From assembly GCA_947653315.1 (NCBI GenBank), contig CANTGP010000119.1, forward strand, positions 1 to 8,284: 8,284 bases of DNA. The letters are read 5' to 3'. The notes under the pieces are model-generated. The model was not told where the DNA came from and did no database searches. It saw nothing but the letters and a program-made list of their open reading frames with translations. This stretch comes from an uncultured Lachnospiraceae bacterium (GTDB lineage: Bacteria; Bacillota; Clostridia; Lachnospirales; Lachnospiraceae). A program made the translations under genes and the position numbers. Position 1 is the stretch's first letter. The number at the start of each line of letters is the position of its first letter. This document shows, piece after piece, positions 1 to 7,549 of this stretch.

Positions 1-308
1 ACGTCCTTTGCCTTTGCGATTACTTCCTCCATGTCCTTCTTGCCCGCCACCGTGGCGTTGATTTGGGTAAACTCCGCACTGGTGGTATTGGCTATGACTT
101 TCGCCAGCGTGGTTTTCCCCGTTCCGGGAGGTCCGTAAAACAGGATGGAACTGAGCTTATCCGCCTTAATGGCACGGTAAAGCAGCTTATCCTTCCCGAT
201 GATATGCTGCTGCCCGACCACTTCCTCCAACGTTTTCGGGCGCAGCCTTGCCGCCAGGGGCGACTCTTTCTCCATGTTGGTATTTCTCATATATTCAAAT
301 AAATCCAT
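1..308 (-). CDS. rarA: Replication-associated recombination protein A (RarA/MgsA), AAA+ ATPase, N-terminal part
   Basis: This is the first 102 codons of a RarA/MgsA-family AAA+ ATPase; the rest lies beyond position 1. RarA is a cytoplasmic clamp-loader-like ATPase that acts at stalled replication forks and DNA gaps. Visible features are the family-typical opening with LAARLRPKTLEEVVGQQHII at residues 18-37, followed by the Walker A motif GPPGTGKT at residues 59-66. Walker B, sensor and oligomerisation regions are outside the window. The ATG at 308 begins 3 bases after the stop of the aldo/keto reductase. A GTG at 311 sits directly after that stop and is an equally possible start, since a GGGG at 324-321 lies 9 bases from the GTG but 12 from the ATG. 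The tight junction suggests cotranscription with the reductase. RuvB or DnaX-type AAA+ proteins are less likely because the RLRPKTLEEVVGQQH block followed by LFYGPPGTGKTT matches RarA best. Family assignment is firm; symbol use is from family knowledge. Confidence 0.9.
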   Translation of the reverse strand, partial: MDLFEYMRNTNMEKESPLAARLRPKTLEEVVGQQHIIGKDKLLYRAIKADKLSSILFYGPPGTGKTTLAKVIANTTSAEFTQINATVAGKKDMEEVIAKAKD

Positions 309-311
309 CAC

Positions 312-1439
312 TTACATCATCCCCGCAAAATCCGCCATTGCTTCGGAAATCTTAATCTGCTGCGGGCATACCGCTTCACAGCTTTTACATCCCACACAGG
401 CATCCGGCCGTTTTTCCTCCGGCACCGCCATCAATGCCATGGGCGCAATAAATCCGCCTTCCGTATAAGAATGCTCATTATACAGTTTCAAAAGGGAAGG
501 AATATCCAGGCCTTTCGGACAATGGCTGACACAGTAACGGCAAGCCGTACAGGGCAGGATTTTCTTCCCCAGCATTTTGTCCGCGATGGAAAGGAGCGCC
601 GCCTTTTCCTCCGCCGTCAAAGGTTCTTCAAATGTAAATGTATTAATGTTTTCTTTCAATTGATCCATGTCGGACATACCGGAAAGAATCATTTTCACTT
701 CCGGCATCCCCTGTAAAAACCGGAACGCCCATGCCGGAACCGTTTCAAAAGAACGGAATTCCCGCAATTTTTCCGTATCCTCTTTCGGAAGGGATGCCAG
801 CTTACCTCCGCGCAGCGGCTCCATTACCCATACCGGGATATGGTATTCCTTTAACAGCTCCACTTTCCCTTTGGCGTTCTGGAATGTCCAGTCCAGCCAG
901 TTTAACTGAATCTGCCCGAATTCCATGGACTGCCCGTAAGCATCCAAAAAGCGCTTCATCACCGCAATGTCCCCATGGGCGGAAAATCCCAAATGACGGA
1001 TGCGCCCCTTCTTCTTCTGCTCCGTCAGGTAATCATAAATCCCGTATTTGGGATCCAAATACGCATCGATATTCATTTCGCATACATTATGGAACAGATA
1101 GAAATCAAAATATTCGACCCGGCACTTTTCCAACTGCTTTTCAAAAATTTCCTCCACCTTTCCCATATTGGAAAGGTCATAACCGGGAAACTTCGATGCC
1201 AGGTAAAAATCCTCCCTCGGATAATCCGCCAGCACTTTTCCCATGACGGTTTCCGAATTTCCCCCATGGTATCCCCAGGCGGTATCATAATAATTAATGC
1301 CTTCTTTCATGGCATAGGCAACCATCTCCGCCGTCTTTGCCTCGTCGATTTTTGCATCGTCACCGTCCTGTACCGGCAGACGCATGGCGCCCAAACCGAG
1401 GGCCGATAATTTTAAATCCTGAAATTTTCTGTAAATCAT
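312..1439 (-). CDS. Aldo/keto reductase with C-terminal 2x[4Fe-4S] ferredoxin domain
   Basis: A complete 375-residue protein with two parts. Residues 1 to about 280 form an aldo/keto reductase TIM barrel with the catalytic tetrad visible as D52 and Y57 (in YDTAWGYHGG), K83 (LASKFPG) and H117 (YLFHN). Residues 290-375 carry two ferredoxin-type cysteine sets, C297-C300-C303-C307 and C348-C351-C354-C358, each able to hold a [4Fe-4S] cluster. This is the ferredoxin-fused AKR group (COG1453-like) frequent in anaerobic Firmicutes. No signal peptide or membrane segment is seen, so it is cytoplasmic. AKRs reduce carbonyls with NAD(P)H; the tail suggests electron exchange with an iron-sulfur or flavin partner, but the substrate cannot be read from sequence. 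The start overlaps the kinase stop as ATGA, with AAGGAGG 7 bases upstream, so the start is well supported. rarA follows after 3 bases. Confidence 0.93.
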   Translation of the reverse strand: MIYRKFQDLKLSALGLGAMRLPVQDGDDAKIDEAKTAEMVAYAMKEGINYYDTAWGYHGGNSETVMGKVLADYPREDFYLASKFPGYDLSNMGKVEEIFEKQLEKCRVEYFDFYLFHNVCEMNIDAYLDPKYGIYDYLTEQKKKGRIRHLGFSAHGDIAVMKRFLDAYGQSMEFGQIQLNWLDWTFQNAKGKVELLKEYHIPVWVMEPLRGGKLASLPKEDTEKLREFRSFETVPAWAFRFLQGMPEVKMILSGMSDMDQLKENINTFTFEEPLTAEEKAALLSIADKMLGKKILPCTACRYCVSHCPKGLDIPSLLKLYNEHSYTEGGFIAPMALMAVPEEKRPDACVGCKSCEAVCPQQIKISEAMADFAGMM

Positions 1440-4060
1440 TTTGCATCCTCCTTTTTCTTATCCGCTTCGGTAATCAAACCGTTCAAGGTCTCCCATAATT
1501 TTTCCGCCATGACCGGTTTGGCAAGGTGAACGTTCATGCCCGCATGGGCGGTGCGCGCCACATCCTCTGCCAGCGTATTTGCCGTCAGTGCCGCAATCGG
1601 CACAATACGTGCATCGGGGCGGTCCATCCTGCGGATTGCCTCCGCCGCACCGCAGCCGTCCAATACCGGCATCTGCATATCCAATACCACCGCATCATAA
1701 TAACCGGGCTTGGATTTTTCAAAAAGCTCCACCGCTTCCTGCCCGTTCACCGCGCATTCCACTTCCGCACCCGCCATATGTAAAAGCTCCACCGCAATCT
1801 CCATGTTTAACGGATTATCCTCCGCCACAAGAATACGGCATCCCTTTAATCCGTTTTCCATCCTACCGGCCGGCGTTTCCTCCCCGGCATCCGGTTTTGG
1901 ACCCCCAACCGGTAAACCGCCGTCTTCCTCAGGCAGAATTTCCCCAATGCTTTGCCCATCCCCTGCGGTTTTTTCATTTTCCCGCTCCTTAAGCGCAAAC
2001 GGCAGCGTTACATGAAAAACCGTCCCCTTTCCAAGTTCGCTTTGGACATGGATGGCGCCTCCCATTTGTGTCACAAGGTTTTTCACGATGGCAAGCCCCA
2101 GTCCTTTTCCGCTTTTCTGTTTCCCGAACCGCTTCACCGTGGCATAGGGCTCGAACAGCTTCGGAAGGAATTCCTCCGGCATGCCAATCCCCGTATCTTC
2201 CACGATAACATGGAACCGCAGATTTTCCCCCTCTCCTGCCTGGAGCACCTTTACCTTAATCCGGTCCCCGGCACGGGTATATTTCATCGCATTGGAAAGA
2301 AGCTGGTTCAAAATCTGCGCAAGGTATAAATGGTTCCCCCTGACCCTTTTGTCGGAAATCCGTATATCCACCATAAAATCTTTGTCTTCCGCTTCCGCCT
2401 GAACGCTAAAATCCTCCGTGCAGTCCAATACCGCATCCTCAATATCAAAAAAACGCTGTTCCTGTTCCCACACGCCTTTGTCCAAACGGGAATTCTCCAA
2501 AATATCATTAATCAGCGCTGCCAACTGTCTGGCGGAACCCTTGATTTTGTCCAAACACTCTTTGATTTTATCCCTTCCCGCACCCGGACGCTGCGCCATG
2601 TCCGCCATTCCGATGATAATGTTTAACGGCGTCTTCATTTCATGGCTCATACTGGCGAAAAACTGCCTTTGGGACTTTTCGCTCATCTCTGCCGATGCCA
2701 GCGCATCCTGCAGCAGTTTTTGGTACTCACTTTGGTGCTGCTTCTCCTCATGGATTTTACGGAAACAGATGACCCCTTCCTCATCTCCAAGGATTTCATC
2801 CGTTAACAGGCTTACGTTAACCCACCGGTATTCCTCCCCGAACCGCCGCAGGAAATCGCCGCCAAAACCTTCCGTTTTCTGCCGGATGAGTTCCTTCAAC
2901 CTTTCGGTTGAAAAACTTTTCAAAAATTCCAGCCCGCTTTCCTCATCCATAATACCGGCAAGCGTATGTAACAAATCCGTATATTCCCCTTTCGTCGGCA
3001 GCTTGGCATTGATGTATTCAGACCCTTTGATAATTTCATAACAATTGTTCTTTACGTTCACACGGTAGAAAGCATAATAGGAATTTCCCAGGGATTGTAC
3101 GATTTCCCTCTCCTTCCTCACTTCCCTTAAAAGCTGCCGGTTTTTATAACCAAAAGCCGCCGCCGTAACCAAAAACAGGAAAAAAACGGCGATATACCAG
3201 ACAAAAACTGTCCTCAGCCCTTTTAACAGGGCATCATGGGTCATTGTCATGATGGCAAACCATCCGTTGCTCACCCAAGCGTAATAAACCCCCCGCTTTT
3301 CGCCGTCCAAACCGGTGACGGTATTTTCCCGTTCCGTAATGGCTCCGTTCCGTACCGCCCCAAAAAGGCTTCCGGCAAATGAAACGGCATCATCTTCCGA
3401 AACACGGAAATGCGTATTGCTGTAAATCAGCCTCCCGCTGGTATCGCATACATAATACGATGCATCTTCCGGCAGGCTTTGTTTCTCATGGAACGACAAA
3501 AAAGTCTCCTGCGTCAAGTCCAGGATAATGGCATCCCCGGTTTCCGGCTGGACGGCTGCCATGGACACTACCCAATCTTCCCTTGCCGCACCGTGGTATA
3601 CGTCGGTAAAAATAACCTCCCCTTGTGCCGCAAGCGCTTTTTGGTGCCACACGCTTTGCGTATAATCATACGCCTCCATACCGTCCCAGGGCGTCTCTGC
3701 AATCAATACGCCGTCCAAAACGGCGTAGGCGGATACGCCGTCACTGGGCAGGGCTTCTCTTAATTTCTTAAAATAATCCCTGATCCATTCTTCCTTTTCC
3801 CCGATTCCGGCATCCTGCTCATCCATTTCCTTTAAATAAATCATTCCCAAATGAATCTGATTTTGGTATTTGGCAAGGTTCAGTTCCTCATCACGGATAT
3901 AGCTTCCCACCAAATCGCGTCCCAGTACGCGGGCACTGTCCAACAGGCTGTAATGCATCCCGCATACCCCAATGATGGCGGTAGCAAGAAACAACACCGC
4001 AATCACGGCAACGGCACGGTTTTCCAAAAGGAATTTTCCCATCCACTTCTTTCTATCCAT
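1436..4060 (-). CDS. Membrane-bound hybrid sensor histidine kinase (extracellular sensor, PAS-like, HisKA, HATPase_c, REC)
   Basis: A hybrid two-component kinase of 874 residues from the ATG at 4060. In order: a basic N-terminus, a membrane helix (about 16-37), an extracellular sensor of about 245 residues (38-283) resembling a double-Cache domain, a second helix (284-305), a PAS-like region (about 321-436), HisKA with phospho-acceptor H473 in MSHEMKTPLN, HATPase_c with N590, the DTGIG box at D622 and the GKGLGL box at G651-G655, a Gly/Pro-rich linker, and a receiver with acidic pair E747/D748, phospho-acceptor D794 in VVLDMQMP, T826 and K848. All catalytic residues are present. The presumed route is His to Asp phosphotransfer, then an external HPt and regulator, neither visible here. 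An upstream ATG at 4102 would add 14 residues and overlap carB by 8 bases. The ATG at 4060 is preferred because GGGGG lies 7 bases before it, while 4102 has only AAGG at 3 bases. The signal sensed is unknown. Confidence 0.92.
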   Translation of the reverse strand: MDRKKWMGKFLLENRAVAVIAVLFLATAIIGVCGMHYSLLDSARVLGRDLVGSYIRDEELNLAKYQNQIHLGMIYLKEMDEQDAGIGEKEEWIRDYFKKLREALPSDGVSAYAVLDGVLIAETPWDGMEAYDYTQSVWHQKALAAQGEVIFTDVYHGAAREDWVVSMAAVQPETGDAIILDLTQETFLSFHEKQSLPEDASYYVCDTSGRLIYSNTHFRVSEDDAVSFAGSLFGAVRNGAITERENTVTGLDGEKRGVYYAWVSNGWFAIMTMTHDALLKGLRTVFVWYIAVFFLFLVTAAAFGYKNRQLLREVRKEREIVQSLGNSYYAFYRVNVKNNCYEIIKGSEYINAKLPTKGEYTDLLHTLAGIMDEESGLEFLKSFSTERLKELIRQKTEGFGGDFLRRFGEEYRWVNVSLLTDEILGDEEGVICFRKIHEEKQHQSEYQKLLQDALASAEMSEKSQRQFFASMSHEMKTPLNIIIGMADMAQRPGAGRDKIKECLDKIKGSARQLAALINDILENSRLDKGVWEQEQRFFDIEDAVLDCTEDFSVQAEAEDKDFMVDIRISDKRVRGNHLYLAQILNQLLSNAMKYTRAGDRIKVKVLQAGEGENLRFHVIVEDTGIGMPEEFLPKLFEPYATVKRFGKQKSGKGLGLAIVKNLVTQMGGAIHVQSELGKGTVFHVTLPFALKERENEKTAGDGQSIGEILPEEDGGLPVGGPKPDAGEETPAGRMENGLKGCRILVAEDNPLNMEIAVELLHMAGAEVECAVNGQEAVELFEKSKPGYYDAVVLDMQMPVLDGCGAAEAIRRMDRPDARIVPIAALTANTLAEDVARTAHAGMNVHLAKPVMAEKLWETLNGLITEADKKKEDAK
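1447..1453 (-). promoter_or_regulatory. Ribosome binding site of the aldo/keto reductase gene, inside the kinase coding end
   Basis: On the minus strand AAGGAGG lies 7 bases before the ATG at 1439. It is encoded by the last codons of the kinase (the lysine-rich KKKEDAK end). This fixes the reductase start and, with the 4-base ATGA overlap, points to translational coupling. Confidence 0.85.
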
Positions 4061-4067
4061 TTTCCAT

Positions 4068-4072
4068 CCCCC
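4068..4072 (-). promoter_or_regulatory. Candidate ribosome binding site deciding the kinase start
   Basis: The minus strand has GGGGG 7 bases before the ATG at 4060. It is a G-rich, one-mismatch version of GGAGG at ideal spacing. The competing ATG at 4102 has AAGG only 3 bases away, too close for normal initiation, although reinitiation after carB termination could still use it. Confidence 0.45.
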
Positions 4073-4094
4073 GGTCAAAGATCCGTCTTCCTTT

Positions 4095-7000
4095 TCAGGC
4101 ATTTACCTTATCATGTATCTCGCCATGCAATTCCTGCAGCGACCGGATTTCGCTTCCACCGTGGGTTTTTAAATAATGAATTCCCTCCGCAGTCACTTTT
4201 GCGGCGGCAACCGTGGTAATATAAGGAGTCTTCGCCTTCACTGCCGCTTTCCTTAAATAACTGTCGTCATGGACACTGTCTTTTCCGACCGGTGAGTTAA
4301 TAATCAAGTCAAAATCCCCGTTTGTAATCATATCACCCACATTCGGGCGTCCTTCATAAAGTTTCTTCGCCTTTTTCGCCGGAATGCCGGCAGCGGTAAT
4401 CAGGTCGTAAGTCCCTCCGGTAGCCACAATACGGAAACCGTCGTTTGCAAGACTCCTTGCCACTTCCACCACTTCGTCCTTATCCTTTTTATTCACGGAA
4501 ATCAATACGGTCCCTTCCAGCGGCAGTTTGGACTGTACCGCCTCCTGCGCCTTAAAGAAAGCCTCCCCGTAAGACTTGGATAACCCAAGTACTTCCCCTG
4601 TGGAACGCATTTCGGGTCCCAAAACGGGATCCACCTCCGGGAACATGTTGAAGGGGAAAGCGGCTTCCTTCACCCCGTAATTCGGAATAACCTGTTCCTT
4701 TAACCCCGGTACCGGCGACGGGCATCCGGTCAGCTCTGCCGTAATGATCTCCGTCGCCAACGGCACCATACGGATGTTGCAGACTTTGGACACCAAAGGC
4801 ACCGTTCGTGAAGCCCTCGGATTCGCCTCCAATACGAAAACCTTTCCGTTTTCAATGGCATACTGCATGTTCATCAACCCTTTGACATGCATTTCCTCCG
4901 CAATCTTCCTTGTATACTCCTTAATGACCGCCACGGTTTCCTCCGGAATGTGTACCGACGGAATAATACATGCCGAATCGCCGGAATGGATACCCGCAAG
5001 CTCGATATGCTCCATAACGGCAGGCACAAAAGCGTGCTCCCCGTCGCTGATGGCATCCGCTTCACATTCCGTGGCGTGGTTTAAGAAACGGTCAATCAGA
5101 ATCGGCCGGTCCGGCGTCACGCCCACAGCCGCCCTCATGTACTCCACCATGCTCTCGTCATCGTACACCACTTCCATCCCCCTGCCGCCAAGGACATAAG
5201 AAGGACGCACCATCACGGGATACCCTATCTTCCCCGCAATGGCAAGGGCATCTTCCACCGTGGCCGCCATGCCGGATTCCGGCATGGGAATCTCCAGCTT
5301 TTCCATCATGGCGCGGAACTGGTCCCTGTCTTCCGCCAAGTCGATAACGGAAGGGGAAGTCCCTAATATCCGCACCCCGTTCTTTTCCAGCTCCGAAGCA
5401 AGGTTTAACGGTGTCTGCCCGCCAAACTGTGCAATCACGCCAAGGGGTTTTTCTTTTTTATATATGCTTAACACGTCCTCCAACGTAAGCGGCTCAAAAT
5501 ACAGCTTATCGGAAGTGTCGTAATCGGTGGAAACCGTTTCCGGATTGCAGTTTACGATAATGGTCTCGAACCCCAGTTTCTTAAGCGCCATCGCCGCATG
5601 TACACAGCAGTAATCAAACTCAATCCCCTGTCCGATCCGGTTCGGTCCCCCTCCCAAAATCATGATTTTCGGTTTATCCGTATGCACGGGACACTTATCC
5701 TGCCCGTTATAGGTAGAAAAATAATAAGCGCTGTCCGGCGTACCGCTGACATGGACGCCCTCCCATGTTTCCTCCACCCCAAGGGCAATGCGCCGGTTAC
5801 GGATATCCTCCTCCGGCACCTGCAGCAGACGGCTTAAATACTTATCGGAAAAACCGTCCTTCTTCGCGGCAATCAGCGCCCCGTCCTCCGGCAGCGCGCC
5901 CCTGTACTTAAGCAGCGCTTCTTCCTCCTCCACCAGTTCCTTCATCTGTTCGATGAAATAAGCCTTCACCTTGGTAATCTCATGGATTTCCTCCACGGCA
6001 GCCCCTTTCCGCAACGCTTCATACATCAGGAAATGCCGTTCGCTGGAAGGGGTAATCAACCGGTGCAGCAATTCTTCTTTGGAAAGGGAATCAAAATCAG
6101 ACGCATGTCCCAAACCGTAACGCCCCGTTTCCAACGAGCGGATGGCTTTTTGGAAGGCTTCCTTATAAGTCTTGCCGATGCTCATTACCTCGCCCACGGC
6201 ACGCATCTGCGTCCCCAGTTTATCCTCCACTCCTTTGAATTTCTCAAATGCCCAACGGGCAAATTTAATCACCACATAATCGCCGTCCGGCACATACCGG
6301 TCCAGCGTCCCGTATTTACCGCAGGGAATATCCTTTAATGTCAGCCCCGCCGCCAGCATGGCGGACACCAGGGCGATGGGAAATCCGGTGGCTTTGGATG
6401 CCAGTGCGGAAGAACGGGATGTACGGGGATTAATCTCTATGACAATGATACGGTCCGAAACCGGATCATGGGCAAACTGAACATTTGTTCCTCCGATGAC
6501 CTGCACGGATTCCACGATTTTATATGCCTGCTCCTGCAGTCTCTTTTGGCATTCTTCGGAAATGGTCAGCATGGGGGCGGAACAGAAGGAATCGCCGGTA
6601 TGAACCCCCAATGGGTCAATGTTTTCGATAAAGCAGACCGTAATGATATTGTTGTCCGCATCACGGACCACTTCAAGCTCCAGTTCTTCCCAGCCAAGAA
6701 TGGATTCCTCCACCAAAACCTGTCCCACCAGGCTCGCCTGGAGTCCCCTTGCACAGACCGTCTTTAATTCTTCTTTATTATAAACAAGCCCTCCGCCTGC
6801 GCCGCCCATGGTATAAGCGGGACGCAGCACCACCGGATAGCCAAGCCCTTCCGCAATGGCAAGCGCCTCCTCCACGGAATACGCCACTTCACTGCGTGCC
6901 ATTTCGATACCCAGCTTATCCATGGTCTTCTTAAATTCAATCCGGTCCTCCCCGCGCTCGATGGCATCCACCTGCACGCCGATCACCTGCACATGGTATT

Positions 7001-7328
7001 TTTCCAAAATACCCGCCTTATGCAATTCGGCGCAAAGATTCAGCCCGGACTGTCCGCCTAAATTCGGCAGCAAAGCATCCGGCCGTTCCTTTTCAATAAT
7101 CTGCTCCAAACGTTCCACGTTCAAAGGCTCGATATATGTCACATCCGCGGTTTCCGGGTCCGTCATGATGGTCGCCGGATTGGAATTGACAAGTACGATT
7201 TCGTATCCCAGCCTGCGCAATGCTTTGCACGCCTGTGTTCCGGAATAATCAAATTCACAGGCCTGTCCTATGATAATCGGTCCCGAACCAATAATAAGCA
7301 CTTTATGGATATCTGTTCTCTTCGGCAT
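4095..7328 (-). CDS. carB: Carbamoyl phosphate synthetase, large subunit
   Basis: CarB makes carbamoyl phosphate from bicarbonate, ammonia (normally delivered from glutamine by CarA) and two ATP, feeding pyrimidine and arginine synthesis in the cytoplasm. The product is 1077 residues, close to the 1073 of E. coli. Visible are the opening PKRTDIHKVLIIGSGP, a first ATP-grasp synthetase half (about 1-400) with R129, R169 and E298/N300, an oligomerisation region (about 401-553), a second synthetase half (about 554-936) starting at KIMILGGGPNRIGQG with E834/N836, and a C-terminal MGS-like allosteric domain (937-1077). The ATG at 7328 is chosen because AGGAGG lies 7 bases upstream; an in-frame ATG at 7373 overlaps the -10 box and is very unlikely to be in the transcript. 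The gene has its own promoter and no carA before it. The stop at 4095 is 34 bases from the preferred kinase start. The PyrAB name is used in Bacillus. Confidence 0.97.
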   Translation of the reverse strand: MPKRTDIHKVLIIGSGPIIIGQACEFDYSGTQACKALRRLGYEIVLVNSNPATIMTDPETADVTYIEPLNVERLEQIIEKERPDALLPNLGGQSGLNLCAELHKAGILEKYHVQVIGVQVDAIERGEDRIEFKKTMDKLGIEMARSEVAYSVEEALAIAEGLGYPVVLRPAYTMGGAGGGLVYNKEELKTVCARGLQASLVGQVLVEESILGWEELELEVVRDADNNIITVCFIENIDPLGVHTGDSFCSAPMLTISEECQKRLQEQAYKIVESVQVIGGTNVQFAHDPVSDRIIVIEINPRTSRSSALASKATGFPIALVSAMLAAGLTLKDIPCGKYGTLDRYVPDGDYVVIKFARWAFEKFKGVEDKLGTQMRAVGEVMSIGKTYKEAFQKAIRSLETGRYGLGHASDFDSLSKEELLHRLITPSSERHFLMYEALRKGAAVEEIHEITKVKAYFIEQMKELVEEEEALLKYRGALPEDGALIAAKKDGFSDKYLSRLLQVPEEDIRNRRIALGVEETWEGVHVSGTPDSAYYFSTYNGQDKCPVHTDKPKIMILGGGPNRIGQGIEFDYCCVHAAMALKKLGFETIIVNCNPETVSTDYDTSDKLYFEPLTLEDVLSIYKKEKPLGVIAQFGGQTPLNLASELEKNGVRILGTSPSVIDLAEDRDQFRAMMEKLEIPMPESGMAATVEDALAIAGKIGYPVMVRPSYVLGGRGMEVVYDDESMVEYMRAAVGVTPDRPILIDRFLNHATECEADAISDGEHAFVPAVMEHIELAGIHSGDSACIIPSVHIPEETVAVIKEYTRKIAEEMHVKGLMNMQYAIENGKVFVLEANPRASRTVPLVSKVCNIRMVPLATEIITAELTGCPSPVPGLKEQVIPNYGVKEAAFPFNMFPEVDPVLGPEMRSTGEVLGLSKSYGEAFFKAQEAVQSKLPLEGTVLISVNKKDKDEVVEVARSLANDGFRIVATGGTYDLITAAGIPAKKAKKLYEGRPNVGDMITNGDFDLIINSPVGKDSVHDDSYLRKAAVKAKTPYITTVAAAKVTAEGIHYLKTHGGSEIRSLQELHGEIHDKVNA

Positions 7329-7335
7329 AAAAAGT

Positions 7336-7341
7336 CCTCCT
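7336..7341 (-). promoter_or_regulatory. Ribosome binding site of carB
   Basis: AGGAGG on the minus strand, 7 bases before the ATG at 7328. It is a perfect Shine-Dalgarno match and selects this start over the upstream in-frame ATG at 7373. Confidence 0.92.
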
Positions 7342-7371
7342 GACTTCTGAATAATTTTCCTGCTGTGCTTC

Positions 7372-7401
7372 ATTTTATCATTATTTTGGGAAGGATGTCA
7401 A
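7372..7401 (-). promoter_or_regulatory. Sigma-A type promoter of the carB operon
   Basis: On the minus strand TTGACA (7401-7396) and TAAAAT (7377-7372) are separated by 18 bases. The -35 is a perfect consensus and the -10 differs from TATAAT at one position. Transcription would start near 7365, giving a leader of about 37 bases before the carB ATG. That is too short for a PyrR-type attenuator, and no terminator/antiterminator pair is seen in it. The core elements look strong enough for constitutive expression, so any pyrimidine or arginine control would have to act at an operator upstream or elsewhere. Confidence 0.8.
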
Positions 7402-7487
7402 TTCAGTTATGATATGGCATGTTCCTTAGCGTAACGGTTCGGTTTGGGATATTGTGTTTGGAAGCGGACGCATGGGGCTGTGTACAA

Positions 7488-7516
7488 AGAAGGCGGTCCT
7501 GCCAGGACCGCCTTCT
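7488..7516 (-). terminator. Intrinsic terminator after the PTS gene
   Basis: A perfect 13-base-pair GC-rich stem (7488-7500 with 7504-7516) closes over a GCC loop, about 33 bases after the PTS stop and about 87 bases before the carB -35 box. Read on the minus strand it is followed by TTGTAC, so the T-tract is short. The stem is symmetric, and on the plus strand it is followed by only a few T residues. It separates the PTS unit from the carB unit. Confidence 0.78.
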
Positions 7517-7549
7517 CTTTATGCACACGGGCACCCAAAGGAAGATGCC

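Noticed and set aside
731..1246. A 171-codon plus-strand frame opposite the aldo/keto reductase
   Set aside because: It lies wholly inside a gene with intact catalytic and cluster residues, and its translation shows low-complexity Pro/Ser content.
2418..3041. A 207-codon open frame on the plus strand opposite the kinase gene
   Set aside because: It is antisense to well-supported kinase domains, is rich in Ser and Pro with no recognisable motif, and no promoter or good ribosome binding site was noticed for it. It is a by-product of codon bias on the other strand.
4095..7328. Internal duplication in carB as a possible repeat or fusion
   Set aside because: The two synthetase halves are the ancestral duplication present in all CarB proteins.
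7402..7487. Short palindromic-looking stretches upstream of the carB promoter as an operator
   Set aside because: The best match (ATGCCATATCAT) is imperfect and short, and does not match a regulator site I can name.
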